Assembly (NCBI GenBank): GCA_009838975.1
Contig: VXQO01000050.1
Span: 1 to 49,162 of the forward strand
From: Gemmatimonadota bacterium
GTDB lineage: Bacteria; Gemmatimonadota; Gemmatimonadetes; Longimicrobiales; Gaopeijiaceae
Direction: 5' to 3'
DNA: 49,162 nt
Shown: in pieces, positions 17,298-26,598 of the stretch
Numbering within the stretch: position 1 is the stretch's first letter
How the letters are laid out: each line of letters begins with the position of its first letter
Notes under the pieces: generated by a model
The model's input: only the letters and a program-made list of their open reading frames with translations
Told to the model about the DNA's origin: nothing
Databases searched by the model: none
Position numbers and translations under genes: made by a program

Positions 17298-19022
17298 GTG
17301 CTATTCCTGATCGCCGCACTCCTGATCCTCGCGGTCGGACCTCTGCTCAGCGAGGCGCCACGCGGTCGAGCCGATTTCGGCCCGGTGCTCGACGGACTCG
17401 TCATGGCCGCCATTCCGGGGCTCATCTTCCTGGAATTCGTGCCGTCGGCCGTTGGAAGGGGGGACTGGAGTGTCCTCCTCGCCCTCGCGGCCGGGTTGGC
17501 GCTTCCGATTGCGTTCGAGCGATCCACCCGGCGCGCGGGCGGGATGACCCACCGCTGGGCCCTGCTGGCCGGCCTGTCGGGTGTTGCAATTCACGCGGCG
17601 GTGGACGGCGCGGCGCTGGCGACACTCCCCGCCAATGGGCCCGTCTCCTTTCCCCTGGCGGTCGTGCTGCACCGGTTGCCCGTCGGCGTGGCGGTGTGGT
17701 GGCTGGTCACGAAGGAGATGGACCGGCGGGCCGCGATCGGGGCGCTCGTCATGCTCATGGTCGTGACCGCGCTGGGGTACGGGTTCGGCCAGGAGGCCTC
17801 CCGGGCCGCGGCCGGGTCCGGAGGTATGAGGCTGTTCCAGGCCGCCGTGGGAGGATCGCTGGTCCACGTCGTGATGCATCAGCGCACGGCGGCCGCGGGG
17901 CCGCTGGACCGCCGCCGCGAGGGTTGGGGGGCGATCATCGCGGTGGCGATCCTGCTGGCCTATTTCGTCGTGCAGATGGATGCCCATATGGACGGGGCCG
18001 GGGGGTTCCTCCACCGGCTGTACGTCCTGTCCGCCGAAAGTGCGCCCGCGCTGCTGTTGGCGTACCTCTGCGCGGGCCTGCTGAGCGCGTTCCTGCCGCA
18101 ACGATCGGTGCGCTGGATGAAACGGGGAGGCGGCATCTCCCAGGCCGGGCGGGGCATGCTGATCGGGCTTCCGTTCCCGATCTGCTCGTGCGGGGTCGTG
18201 CCGCTCTATCGCAGTCTGATACAACGGGGCGCCCCCCCGGCCGCGGCCATGGCCTTCCTGGTGGCTACGCCCGAACTCGGCGTCGACGCGATCATGCTGT
18301 CCATCCCGCTGCTGGGCCCTCAGGTCACCGTCCTGCGCCTCGTCACCGCGGCCCTGGTGGCGCTACTCGTGGGGTGGTGGGTCGGTGCCCGCCTGAAGAC
18401 GGCGGAGCACGTCCCCGAACTGGCGAACGTGACGAGCGAGGGGCCCGGCACATCCCGCCGCCTTGCCGCTGCCCTGCGGACCGGGACCGGCGAGGTGGTC
18501 GACCACACGGCTCCCTGGATCCTCCTCGGGCTGGGCGTGGCGGCCCTCGTGACCCCGTTCCTCGAGAGCGGCTGGCTGGGCGGTCTGCCCCCGGTCGCCG
18601 ATGTCCTCCTCTTCGCCCTGCTGGGGTTCCCGACCTATGTGTGCGCGGCCTCGGCCACGCCGCTGGTCGCCGCGTTCCTGGCCACCGGGCTGTCTCCCGG
18701 CGCGGGCATCGCCTTTCTCATCACGGGACCGGCCACCAACATCTCCACGCTGGGACTGCTGAGCAGCCTCCACGGGAGACGCGCCGCGTTTTCCTTCGCC
18801 GCGGTCATGGTGACGCTCGCGGTCACGTCCGGCATCGCGGTCAACACGGCCTTCGGCGCTCTCGCGGTTCCCTCGCTGGCGGAACTCACCGAGGAGTTGC
18901 CCAGCCTGCTCCAGCAGGTCAGCCTGCTGCTGCTTGCCGGCCTCTTCCTCCGCTCGGTGGTCCGCCGTGGACTGCGCGGTTTCGTCGGGGAACTAAGGGA
19001 AGGGTTGGGATGGGCGCATTAG
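17298..19022 (+). CDS. Metal-type permease: ZIP-like N-terminal half fused to a CxC (UPF0718/ArsP-like) permease
   Basis: This is a 574-residue membrane protein with two transporter-like parts. Residues ~1-225 hold about seven hydrophobic segments with ZIP-like signatures: HAAVDGAALA (His99, Asp103) and LHRLPVGVAVWW (His125). Residues ~240-574 match the UPF0718/SO_0444-type permease family (PF03773), with the signature PFPICSCGVVPLYRSL (Cys296, Cys298) and its second half AASATPLVAAFLATG and ITGPATNISTLG. Members of that family are linked to export of soft metals or organoarsenicals. The start is uncertain: GTG 17298 begins just before the first helix, while ATG 17163 would add a poor leader overlapping the divergent synthase start. 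The 133 bp upstream separate it from the divergent synthase gene; no convincing promoter was found there. Confidence 0.82.
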   Translation: MLFLIAALLILAVGPLLSEAPRGRADFGPVLDGLVMAAIPGLIFLEFVPSAVGRGDWSVLLALAAGLALPIAFERSTRRAGGMTHRWALLAGLSGVAIHAAVDGAALATLPANGPVSFPLAVVLHRLPVGVAVWWLVTKEMDRRAAIGALVMLMVVTALGYGFGQEASRAAAGSGGMRLFQAAVGGSLVHVVMHQRTAAAGPLDRRREGWGAIIAVAILLAYFVVQMDAHMDGAGGFLHRLYVLSAESAPALLLAYLCAGLLSAFLPQRSVRWMKRGGGISQAGRGMLIGLPFPICSCGVVPLYRSLIQRGAPPAAAMAFLVATPELGVDAIMLSIPLLGPQVTVLRLVTAALVALLVGWWVGARLKTAEHVPELANVTSEGPGTSRRLAAALRTGTGEVVDHTAPWILLGLGVAALVTPFLESGWLGGLPPVADVLLFALLGFPTYVCAASATPLVAAFLATGLSPGAGIAFLITGPATNISTLGLLSSLHGRRAAFSFAAVMVTLAVTSGIAVNTAFGALAVPSLAELTEELPSLLQQVSLLLLAGLFLRSVVRRGLRGFVGELREGLGWAH

Positions 19023-19023
19023 T

Positions 19024-19061
19024 AATGACAACATTACAAAATGTCATGTTGACATTACAAA
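19024..19061. repeat. AT-rich element with 10-bp direct repeats at 21-bp period and an imperfect inverted repeat
   Basis: ACATTACAAA occurs at 19031-19040 and again at 19052-19061, an exact 10-bp direct repeat spaced 21 bp, about two helical turns. AATGACAACATT (19024-19035) and CATGTTGACATT (19045-19056) also form an inverted repeat with 10 of 12 pairs. The element fills the 44-bp gap between two convergent genes. It is strikingly AT-rich for this sequence and lacks a terminator T-run. Confidence 0.6.
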
Positions 19062-19066
19062 TATCC

Positions 19067-19810
19067 CTACCAGATCGGCAACGGAGCCAGACGAACCTTC
19101 GCAGCGCGCTCCATGAATCCATGTGTGTACGCGCGAATGTGCGTCCCCCTCCGGTAAACCTCGATCATGTAGAGCTGGCTGGTCGGCAACGACTCGAGCT
19201 GGATCCATCCCCCGATCAGCGGGAACTCGTCCAGATAGACCGTGGGCTCGACCACGCTGCCACGACTGTAGATGCACCGGTTGATCCCGCACGGTGTCGT
19301 GAACACCCCAGGCCGTGAGTCCACGAAATCGGCAGCCGTCCAGTAGGGGCTGCTCGCGAGTTCCTCCTGGTCGTAGGCCCGGACGATGTGTGCGGAAGCC
19401 CGCCGCCGCCGGTCGAAGCGGTTCGTCACGATCTCGAGACCCTCCAGGAGGATGGGGTCGGGTCTCATCCGCAGCTGCACCGGACTGCCGGAAGCGTTGG
19501 CCTCGATCGCGACGATCAACGTCTCGTACCCAAGCCGCTCGGCCGTCACGACATGGGTGCCGGAGCCGATCTCGCAGAGCAGATAGCGACCGTCGTCGGT
19601 GGTGAGAGACCCCCAATCCGACGCCGCGACCGATACGTACGCGCCTTCCAGCGGCGCTTCTGTGCTCGCATCGATGACCACCCCGACGATGTGGGCCACG
19701 TCGTCCTTGCAGACAGGCTTCTGCTGTGCGTCGACCGGGGACGCAAACCGGGCGAAAGCGCACAGAACGACCAGGGACGGGATGAGATTGATCGGGCGCG
19801 GCTTTGACAT
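19067..19810 (-). CDS. Secreted carboxypeptidase-regulatory-like plus TonB-plug protein without a barrel
   Basis: This is a 247-residue exported protein. A signal peptide ends near SPVDA|QQ (residue ~28). Residues ~40-115 form a carboxypeptidase regulatory-like beta-sandwich (GVVIDASTEAPLEGAYVSV, SLTTDDGRYLLCEI, ERLGYETLIV). Residues ~120-235 resemble a TonB-dependent receptor plug (LEGLEIVTNRFDRRRR, RPGVFTTPCG, RGSVVEPTVYLDEFPL). There is no beta-barrel, so the protein cannot itself be a receptor channel. Short plug proteins of this kind are common in Gemmatimonadota (from general knowledge). The ATG at 19808-19810 fits the signal peptide. It converges on the metal-type permease and diverges from the amidohydrolase. 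The 219-bp gap upstream holds no promoter I would defend. Confidence 0.82.
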   Translation of the reverse strand: MSKPRPINLIPSLVVLCAFARFASPVDAQQKPVCKDDVAHIVGVVIDASTEAPLEGAYVSVAASDWGSLTTDDGRYLLCEIGSGTHVVTAERLGYETLIVAIEANASGSPVQLRMRPDPILLEGLEIVTNRFDRRRRASAHIVRAYDQEELASSPYWTAADFVDSRPGVFTTPCGINRCIYSRGSVVEPTVYLDEFPLIGGWIQLESLPTSQLYMIEVYRRGTHIRAYTHGFMERAAKVRLAPLPIW

Positions 19811-20029
19811 GCGGCAGGCTCGATTCGAAAGTGGGTGTGGGGTCTCCCCGTTGGCTGGGCAGGGCAGTGGTGGCCCGGCCTGTGCAAAATACCCCGACTG
19901 GTATCCTAAGGTTCCTTCTTACCGTCCGCATGCCCGACGTGCCGAGCAGGCCCGCGAGTGGCGCAGGCGCCCCGGTCAGCCCAGCTTGTTGTCGACAAGC
20001 GATCACCGCCAGCTGGAGATGTCCGTGCC

Positions 20030-21622
20030 ATGATCCCTCGACTCGCCGGGCGCGCGCTCGCCGCCACCCTCGCCCTCCTCCCCGCCCTCGCCGCTGCCCA
20101 GTTCGTCGAACCGGCACCCGACCGCGCCGAAGGCGACGGCCCCTTCGACCGCCTCGTGATACGCGGGGCGATCGTCATCGACGGGACGGGCGCGCCGCCG
20201 CGCGGTCCCGTCGACATCGTCATCGAGGGCAACCGCATCGCGCAGATCGCGGGCGTCGGCTACCCCGGCCTGCCCATCGATGAGTCGCGCCGCCCCGCTG
20301 CCGGCGACCATGAGATCGACGCGCACGGCATGTATGTGCTGCCCGGCTTCGTCGACATGCATCTGCACACGGGCGGCCTCCCCAAAACGCCGAAGGCCGA
20401 GTACGTCTACAAGCTCTGGATGGCGCACGGGGTCACCGCCGGCCGCGGGATCGAGTACGGCCCGGTCGACTTCTCGCTCTCCGAACGCGAACGCGCCAAC
20501 AACAACGAGATCACCGCGCCGCGCATGTTCGTCTACCAGCGTCCGGGGCAGGGCTGGGACCGGGGCCCCGTTTTCACTCCGGAACAGGCTCGCGACTGGG
20601 TCCGGTGGGCGCACGACCAGGGCATCGACGGGATCAAGTTCGTGGCCTATGCTCCCGAGATCATGGAGGCGCTCCTCGACGAGGCGGGCAAGCTCGGGAT
20701 GGGCAGTGTGGCGCACCTTGCGCAGCTCGGGGTCGCGCAGATGAACGCCATCGACGCCGCACGCCTCGGCCTCGGCACCGTCACGCACTTCTACGGGCTC
20801 TTCGAGGCGCTGTACGACGACCACGACGTGCAACCCTGGCCGTCCGACATGAATTACGCCAACGAGCAGCACCGCTTCGGCCAGGTCGCGGCCCAGTGGG
20901 ACCTGATCCACGCGCAGGGAAGCGACGAGTGGAACGCGATGCTCGAGGAACTGCTGTCCTACGACGTCATCCTCGATCCCACCATGACCGCCTACCTGGC
21001 CAGCCGTGACGTGATGCGCGCCCGCACCGCCGAGTGGCACGAGCGCTACACGCTGCCCAGCCTGTGGGACTTCTACGAGCCCAGCCGCGCGAACCACGGC
21101 TCCTACTACTACGACTGGACCACCCACGACGAGATCCGGTGGAGGAACTTCTACCACATCTGGATGGCGCTGCTCGACGACTACAAGGACATGGGTGGCC
21201 GCGTAACCATCGGTTCCGACGCCGGTTTCATCTACAACCTCTTCGGCTTCTCGACCGTCGAGGAGATGGAACTGCTCCAGGAGGCCGGATTCCACCCGCT
21301 CGAGGTCATCCGCGGCGCAACCATGCACGGCGCCCAGGCCATCTTCGACCCCAAGGGCATGATGCCCGAATTCGGGATCGTGCGCGAAGGCCTGCTGGCC
21401 GACCTCGTGATCTCGCCCGAGAACCCGATCGACAACCTCAAGGTGCTGTACGGGACCGGACACGAGCGCCTCAACCCCGAAACGGGGGTCAAGGAGCGCA
21501 TCGGCGGGATCAAGTACACGATCAAGGACGGGATCATCTACGACGCCCGGCAGCTCCTCGAGGACGTGGCGCGCATGGTGGAGGAGCAGAAGAGGGAGCG
21601 CGGGGCGGTATCGGGCGGGTGA
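20030..21622 (+). CDS. Exported amidohydrolase-superfamily metal-dependent hydrolase
   Basis: This is a 530-residue protein with a signal peptide (MIPRLAGRALAATLALLPAL, cleavage near AAA|QF) followed by an amidohydrolase-type beta/alpha barrel. Metal-site signatures are DMHLHTGG (HxH after strand 1), KFVAY (the usual carboxylated-Lys strand), SVAHLAQ and THFYGL (His residues of strands 5 and 6) and GSDAGF (Asp of strand 8). The family signature RLVIRGAIVIDGTGAPP opens the mature protein and GLLADLVI-SPENPIDN closes it. It should hydrolyse an amide, lactam or peptide-like bond in the periplasm; the substrate is unknown. ATG 20030 is preceded by GGAG about 11 bases upstream; an earlier in-frame start adds a non-signal leader. 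It is followed 51 bp later by the MFS gene. Confidence 0.88.
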   Translation: MIPRLAGRALAATLALLPALAAAQFVEPAPDRAEGDGPFDRLVIRGAIVIDGTGAPPRGPVDIVIEGNRIAQIAGVGYPGLPIDESRRPAAGDHEIDAHGMYVLPGFVDMHLHTGGLPKTPKAEYVYKLWMAHGVTAGRGIEYGPVDFSLSERERANNNEITAPRMFVYQRPGQGWDRGPVFTPEQARDWVRWAHDQGIDGIKFVAYAPEIMEALLDEAGKLGMGSVAHLAQLGVAQMNAIDAARLGLGTVTHFYGLFEALYDDHDVQPWPSDMNYANEQHRFGQVAAQWDLIHAQGSDEWNAMLEELLSYDVILDPTMTAYLASRDVMRARTAEWHERYTLPSLWDFYEPSRANHGSYYYDWTTHDEIRWRNFYHIWMALLDDYKDMGGRVTIGSDAGFIYNLFGFSTVEEMELLQEAGFHPLEVIRGATMHGAQAIFDPKGMMPEFGIVREGLLADLVISPENPIDNLKVLYGTGHERLNPETGVKERIGGIKYTIKDGIIYDARQLLEDVARMVEEQKRERGAVSGG

Positions 21623-21673
21623 GGGGCTGGGCGCGCGGATAGTGTACGCCAGCCTGCTGTTCCGGAGCTCGTC

Positions 21674-22903
21674 GTGAGCGAGTCGACGCAGGGCCACGGT
21701 AGCGTTTTCGGCCCCGGAACCCGCAGACTCTTTGTCGCGCTCGCCATGTTGACCATGGTGGTGCCGCTGGCCATCAATCTGTACCTGCCCGCCCTGCCGG
21801 AAATCGCGCTGGCTTTCGGCGTGGATGTTCCGGGCATCCAGGTTTCGGTGGGCGTGTTTCTGCTGGGATTGGGACTGGGGCAGTTTGCCGGTGCTCCCAT
21901 CGCCGACCGATACGGCCGGAGGAGCACTACCCTGACCGGTATGGCAATCTTTGCCATTGGCACGACCGGCATTCTGTTTTCTGGATCCTACGAGGCGTTC
22001 ATCGTGCTCAGAACGCTGCAGGGTCTGGGAGCGGGGGTCGCGTTCGTCAATATCGGTGCGGTGGTCGGCGACCTCTTCGAGCGCCAGCACGGGGCGCGCA
22101 TGCTCGGAGCCATCAGCGTGATCCAGGCGGTCCCACGGCTGATCGGACCGATTTCCGGCGCGGCACTGGCGATTGCCTTCGGGTGGCGATCGACCTTCCT
22201 GCTTCTTCTGCTGTATTGCCTGGTCGTGGGATATGTGCTGTGGCTATGGCTCCCCGAGACAGTTTCGCAAACCGGGAGGGCGCCCGAGCGACCTCTGCTT
22301 CGCCAGGCGATTCGGGGCTACCGGAAGGCACTCGGCCACACCCGGGCGCTGGGCTACGTCTTCTGCCTGGCCTGCTCGACCGCATGCCTGCTGGTCTATG
22401 TGAACGATGGAGCGTTCATCTATACGGTGTGGTTCGGTCTGAGTCCGACCCAGTTCTCCGGATTCCTCGCCGCGAACGTCGTCGCGCTGGTGCTGGGCAC
22501 CGTCATCAACTTCCGACTCCTTCGGAAGCATGAGGCGCACCTGGTCACCCGGAAGGCCTGCGTGGTCCAATGCCTCGCGACCTGTGCTCTGCTCGCCCAT
22601 GTCACCCTGATGACGCCCACGTTGCCGCTTGTCGTCGCGCTGCTGATGGTATCGTCCGGCGTGCTGGGCATGATCACGGGCAACGCGGCCGCCTGCTATC
22701 TGGAGTACTTCCCCGGGATCCGTGCGACCGCGTCCGGAGTCGCGGGGAGCCTGCAATTCCTGCTGGGCGGTGCGGCTGGCACGGCGCTCAGCCTTTTCCA
22801 CACCGGGACGCTGGCCACGGCCGCCATTGCGTCGACCTTGTGTGCCCTCCTCGCAATCCTGGCGCTGGCAGGTGCGAGACCGGCAGCTCCTCTTCAGCCG
22901 TGA
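21674..22903 (+). CDS. MFS drug/metabolite transporter, Bcr/CflA type
   Basis: This is a 409-residue major facilitator with about 12 hydrophobic segments. The first half carries INLYLPALPEIALAFG and the loop 2-3 motif GAPIADRYGRRSTTL (MFS motif A), then RTLQGLGAGVAFVNIGAVVGDLF (motif C-like helix 5), typical of the Bcr/CflA group of proton-driven exporters. A GTG start is used. The gene ends in GTGA, where its TGA overlaps the GTG of the acetoacetyl-CoA synthetase gene, so translation is probably coupled. By eye it is less GC-rich than its neighbours, hinting at a different origin. It could export a metabolite, including a product of the nearby polyketide locus, but nothing in sequence fixes the substrate. 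Confidence 0.88.
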   Translation: MSESTQGHGSVFGPGTRRLFVALAMLTMVVPLAINLYLPALPEIALAFGVDVPGIQVSVGVFLLGLGLGQFAGAPIADRYGRRSTTLTGMAIFAIGTTGILFSGSYEAFIVLRTLQGLGAGVAFVNIGAVVGDLFERQHGARMLGAISVIQAVPRLIGPISGAALAIAFGWRSTFLLLLLYCLVVGYVLWLWLPETVSQTGRAPERPLLRQAIRGYRKALGHTRALGYVFCLACSTACLLVYVNDGAFIYTVWFGLSPTQFSGFLAANVVALVLGTVINFRLLRKHEAHLVTRKACVVQCLATCALLAHVTLMTPTLPLVVALLMVSSGVLGMITGNAAACYLEYFPGIRATASGVAGSLQFLLGGAAGTALSLFHTGTLATAAIASTLCALLAILALAGARPAAPLQP

Positions 22904-24852
22904 CCGCGAAGCCGCCGCTCTGGATCCCGTCACGGGAACGCCTCCGCGCGAGCAACCTGGTCCACTTCGCCGCCCTGGTGGCGGGGTCGCGGGAAGAGGG
23001 CGACAACAGCTACGAGTCGCTCTGGCGCTGGTCGATCGAGCAGCAGGAAGAGTTCTGGAGCGCGGTGTGGGACTGGTGCGGCATAGTGGGCGACAAGGGT
23101 AGTCGCGTCTTCGTCGACGGCGACCACATGCCCGGCGCCCGCTACTTCCCGGACGCGCGGCTCAACTTCGCCGAGAACCTGCTGCGCCGCCGCACCGACG
23201 AACCGGCCATCATCGCCTGGTCCGAGGCCGGCCGGCGCCGGGTGGTGAGCTGGCGGGAGCTGTACGACCTCGTCTCGCGCCTCGCCCAGGCCATGCGAGA
23301 CGCGGGTGTCGGCCCCGGCGACCGCGTCGCCGCGCTGCTCCCCAACGTGCCCGAAGCCGTCGTGGTGATGCTCGCCGCCACCTCGATCGGCGCCGTCCTC
23401 TCCACCGCCTCGCCCGACTTCGGCGTTCGGGGCGTGATCGACCGCTTCGGCCAGGTGGGCCCGCGCCTCCTCTTCGTCACGGACGGCTACACCTACCGCC
23501 TCAAGCGCCACGATACGCTCGCACGTGTTCCCGCAATCCTAGACGGGCTGCCCACGGTGGAGCGCACGATCGTCGTGCCGAACCTGGACCCCGCGCAGCC
23601 CGGCAGCCAGGCGCCGGAAACCCCCGGCCTGGTCCAACTTGACACCTTCATCCGTCCCTTCGAGGCCCGCGCGATCGATTTCGCGCGGCTTCCCTTCGAT
23701 CACCCGCTCTACGTCCTCTTCTCCTCGGGTACCACGGGCGTGCCCAAGTGCATCGTGCATCGCGCAGGCGGCGTGCTTTTGCAGCACATCAAGGAGCACC
23801 AGCTACACTGCGACATCAAGGCGGGCGACCGGGTCTTCTACTTCACCACGCTGGGCTGGATGATGTGGAACTGGCTGGTATCGGCGCTCGCGTCCGAGGC
23901 GACAATCCTGCTGTGGGACGGATCGCCCGTGCACCCCGGCAACGACGCGCTCTTCGATTTCGCCGACGGCACCGGCATGACGCTGATGGGAGTCTCGCCC
24001 GGCTACCTCGGGGCGCTGCGCAAGGAAGGCGTCAGCCCCGGCGACACCCACGACCTGTCGTCGCTGCGGACGTTGCTCTGCACCGGGTCGCCCCTGGCGG
24101 CGGCGGGCTTCGAGTACGTCTACGAGCACGTCAAGCGCGACGTGCACCTCGTGTCGATCTCGGGCGGCACCGACCTCTGCGCGTGCTTCGTGGGAGCGAT
24201 CCCCGGCTGGCCGGTGCGCGCGGGCGAGATCCAGGGGCCGGCGCTGGGAATGGCCGTCGACGTCTTTTCGCCCGGCGGGTCTTCGGTGGATGGGGAAAAG
24301 GGCGAACTCGTCTGCACCCGGCCCTTCCCGTCGCTGCCGCTGGGCTTCCTGAACGACGACGACGGAAGCCGCTACCGGGGCACCTACTTCGAGCGGTTCC
24401 CCGGGGTCTGGCACCACGGCGACTACGCCGAAAAGACCGGCACGGGCGGATACGTCATCCACGGCCGCTCCGACGCCACGCTGAACGTGCACGGGGTCCG
24501 GATCGGCACCGCGGAGATCTACCGCCCGGTCGAGGGCATGCCCGAGGTGGCCGAGGCGCTCGCTGTCGGCCAGCGCCGGGGCGAGGGTACGCGCATGGTG
24601 CTCTTCGTGCGGCTGGCGCCCGGGCTGCGCCTCGACGACGAGCTGCGCGACCGGATCCGCACGGTGTTGAGGACGCAGGCGAGCCCGCGGCACGTGCCCG
24701 CCAGGATCGTTCAGGTCGACGACATCCCGCGAACGCGGAGCGGCAAGATCGTGGAGTTGGCCGTCACGGCGGTCGTGCACGGCGAGCCCGTGAAGAATGT
24801 TGAGGCGCTGGCCAATCCGGAGGCGCTGGAGCAGTTCCGGGAGCGGGTGTAG
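22900..24852 (+). CDS. Acetoacetyl-CoA synthetase (acetoacetate-CoA ligase)
   Basis: This is a 650-residue adenylate-forming enzyme, predicted to activate acetoacetate with ATP and CoA to acetoacetyl-CoA. The order is as in the family. The N-terminal acyl-CoA-synthetase cap has [18 protein letters not shown] and [16 protein letters not shown]. The AMP-binding P-loop is [16 protein letters not shown], and helix [12 protein letters not shown] is characteristic of acetoacetyl-CoA synthetases. [13 protein letters not shown] is the adenine-binding motif, [19 protein letters not shown] the hinge, and [12 protein letters not shown] holds the catalytic lysine. Its length matches the family (~650). 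The GTG at 22900 overlaps the preceding TGA; longer frames begin inside the MFS gene and are rejected. It could feed ketone-body carbon into central metabolism or supply acetoacetyl-CoA. Confidence 0.92.
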   Translation: MTAKPPLWIPSRERLRASNLVHFAALVAGSREEGDNSYESLWRWSIEQQEEFWSAVWDWCGIVGDKGSRVFVDGDHMPGARYFPDARLNFAENLLRRRTDEPAIIAWSEAGRRRVVSWRELYDLVSRLAQAMRDAGVGPGDRVAALLPNVPEAVVVMLAATSIGAVLSTASPDFGVRGVIDRFGQVGPRLLFVTDGYTYRLKRHDTLARVPAILDGLPTVERTIVVPNLDPAQPGSQAPETPGLVQLDTFIRPFEARAIDFARLPFDHPLYVLFSSGTTGVPKCIVHRAGGVLLQHIKEHQLHCDIKAGDRVFYFTTLGWMMWNWLVSALASEATILLWDGSPVHPGNDALFDFADGTGMTLMGVSPGYLGALRKEGVSPGDTHDLSSLRTLLCTGSPLAAAGFEYVYEHVKRDVHLVSISGGTDLCACFVGAIPGWPVRAGEIQGPALGMAVDVFSPGGSSVDGEKGELVCTRPFPSLPLGFLNDDDGSRYRGTYFERFPGVWHHGDYAEKTGTGGYVIHGRSDATLNVHGVRIGTAEIYRPVEGMPEVAEALAVGQRRGEGTRMVLFVRLAPGLRLDDELRDRIRTVLRTQASPRHVPARIVQVDDIPRTRSGKIVELAVTAVVHGEPVKNVEALANPEALEQFRERV

Positions 24853-24859
24853 GCGTGCT

Positions 24860-26593
24860 TCAGTTCGGCTCGGTGGCTGCCTCCGCTCTCGCCAGCAACA
24901 GCGCCGACCCCTCCGCCATTTCGCGGTAGTACCGGACGAAGCGCCTCGTCTCCATCGCGTCGTAGTCGGCCAGGTTCTCCGCCCAGCGGTAGCCGATCGG
25001 CTGGAACCAGAGTTCGGCTTCGACGGTGAAGGGAGCGTCCGCCGCGTCCACGGGCACCGTGTAGTGCACGCGGTCGGAGCCGGCGACGAAGTCCGGGTCT
25101 TCCGCGGCGATGCCGACCACCTGCACGCGGGCGTCGGCGCGCGCGGGATCGAAGCCGTCGGGGAGGATGCGGTTGTCCTTCACCCAGCGGTGCGCCGACA
25201 TGAGTCCGGTGGTGACGGTGCCGTCGCCGTCGACCATGACGCCCTGGTAGACCTGCACCTCGTCCGGTGACGTGATGACCGTGTGATGCGGTTCGTAGCC
25301 GGCGCCGTCGGTGTCGTGGTGGTCGCCCACGACGCGGCCGTCGGCCGAGAGCGCGCCCGATTCGAACACCCGGTCTCCCCATCTGTCCGTGACCGCGAAG
25401 CGCAGCCAGGCGCGCCGCGACGGATACGCGGTCGGGAACTTGTGGCCGGCCTGGTTGCGCACGGTCACGGTGGCCTCGAGGCGTCCTCCGCCCAGGCCCA
25501 CGCCGCCGAGTTCGACGGTGGCGGTGGCGGTGCGAAGGTGGTCGGCGGTGCGCTGGGCCGCGAGTTCCATCTCCTGGGGCAGCGCGGTGACGCCGAGCTC
25601 CTCCCGGTAGCGGTTGAGTATGCGCAGCATGAAGAAGTTGCCGCCGCGGAAGATGTGGCGGGAGACCTCGGGGCGGGCGCGGCCAAGCACGCGGGTGACC
25701 GGGACATCCTCGGCGACCTCGGGCATGTGGCAGTCCTGGCAGCTGTGCTCCCGCTCGGCGCCCTCTGCGTAGATGCTGGCCTGCCACTCCAGGTAGGGTG
25801 CCTGCTCGGGGAACGCCGGGCCGCTCCCGCCGGGTTGCACGGGGTGGGTGATCACGGTGTGGCACGACGCGCACAGCCCGGACGAAGTGACGTGTTCACC
25901 CAGCGTGGGGCGGAAGCCCGTCGCCGAATGCATGATTCCGATGCCACCCTCGTCGGGCTCGAAGGGGCCGAAGACGGGACGGCCCTCCGGAGGCGTTTCA
26001 GCTGAAACGTCGAAACGGGCCGTGAAGGTCTCCTCGCTGCCCAGGCCGTCGGGCTGGATCTGGTGGCAGAGCGAGCACGAGACCCCGTCGGCGGCGAGGT
26101 CGGCGTAGGGCCCCTCGGCACCTCCGATCGGCAGGTTGGCGAAGACCTCGCCCGGCCGTCCCTCCAGAAGCGCGGCGATGGTTGCCATGGGCATGTGGCA
26201 GCGCGCGCACTCGCCCTCGATCTCGGCGGCGGCTTCGGGGTAGTCCATGATCTCGCGCCGCACCGCCGCCTGGAAGTAGGGGTCGCGGGCGGCGTTGGCC
26301 ATCATCGAGGCGCGCCAGTCGAAGCCGATCGAGACGTCGATGCCGCCGGCGGCGACCACGCCCATGTGGCAGGCGATGCAGCGGTCGGCGGTGCGGAAGT
26401 CGTCGGCGGGGTCGGTCGTGTCAGCCGGTTGGGAGGCAACCGGCCTGGTCGCGTTCGCAAACCCTGACGTGACGTCAGGGTGGTACGGCGGGGCCGGGGG
26501 AGCGCCGGCACTGATCAGCAGGGCGCCCGCGAACAGGCAGACCGTGCAGACAACGCCCGGCCACGGAACTCGGGACATGCGCCCTTGTCGCAT
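24860..26593 (-). CDS. Exported pentahaem cytochrome c
   Basis: This is a ~577-residue periplasmic or outer-surface electron-transfer protein with five CxxCH haem-attachment motifs: CIACH, CARCH, CSLCH, CASCH and CQDCH, all in the first ~300 residues. A signal sequence (basic MRQGRMSR, then VCTVCLFAGALLISAG) leads it out. The second half (RLEATVTVRNQAGHKFPTAY, RAWLRFAVTDRWGDRVFESG) is beta-rich and haem-free. The start is uncertain among GTG 26605, ATG 26593 and ATG 26578; 26593 gives a good n-region and has GAGGGG about 11 bases upstream. It follows the cytochrome-barrel gene by 5 bp, so the two are almost certainly co-transcribed. Multihaem cytochromes of this type often serve anaerobic reductases or extracellular electron transfer; the partner here is probably the barrel fusion. 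Confidence 0.9.
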   Translation of the reverse strand: MRQGRMSRVPWPGVVCTVCLFAGALLISAGAPPAPPYHPDVTSGFANATRPVASQPADTTDPADDFRTADRCIACHMGVVAAGGIDVSIGFDWRASMMANAARDPYFQAAVRREIMDYPEAAAEIEGECARCHMPMATIAALLEGRPGEVFANLPIGGAEGPYADLAADGVSCSLCHQIQPDGLGSEETFTARFDVSAETPPEGRPVFGPFEPDEGGIGIMHSATGFRPTLGEHVTSSGLCASCHTVITHPVQPGGSGPAFPEQAPYLEWQASIYAEGAEREHSCQDCHMPEVAEDVPVTRVLGRARPEVSRHIFRGGNFFMLRILNRYREELGVTALPQEMELAAQRTADHLRTATATVELGGVGLGGGRLEATVTVRNQAGHKFPTAYPSRRAWLRFAVTDRWGDRVFESGALSADGRVVGDHHDTDGAGYEPHHTVITSPDEVQVYQGVMVDGDGTVTTGLMSAHRWVKDNRILPDGFDPARADARVQVVGIAAEDPDFVAGSDRVHYTVPVDAADAPFTVEAELWFQPIGYRWAENLADYDAMETRRFVRYYREMAEGSALLLARAEAATEPN

Positions 26594-26598
26594 CGTCG

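Noticed and set aside
14522-19318. 1598-codon plus-strand open frame across the synthase start and the permease gene
   Set aside because: It is antisense to clear KS/AT domains, Arg/Pro/Gly-rich, and matches no family; a product of high GC and codon bias.
22570-22899. Longer N-terminus for acetoacetyl-CoA synthetase
   Set aside because: It would overlap 330 bp of the MFS gene; GTG 22900 gives family-typical length and a coupled GTGA junction.
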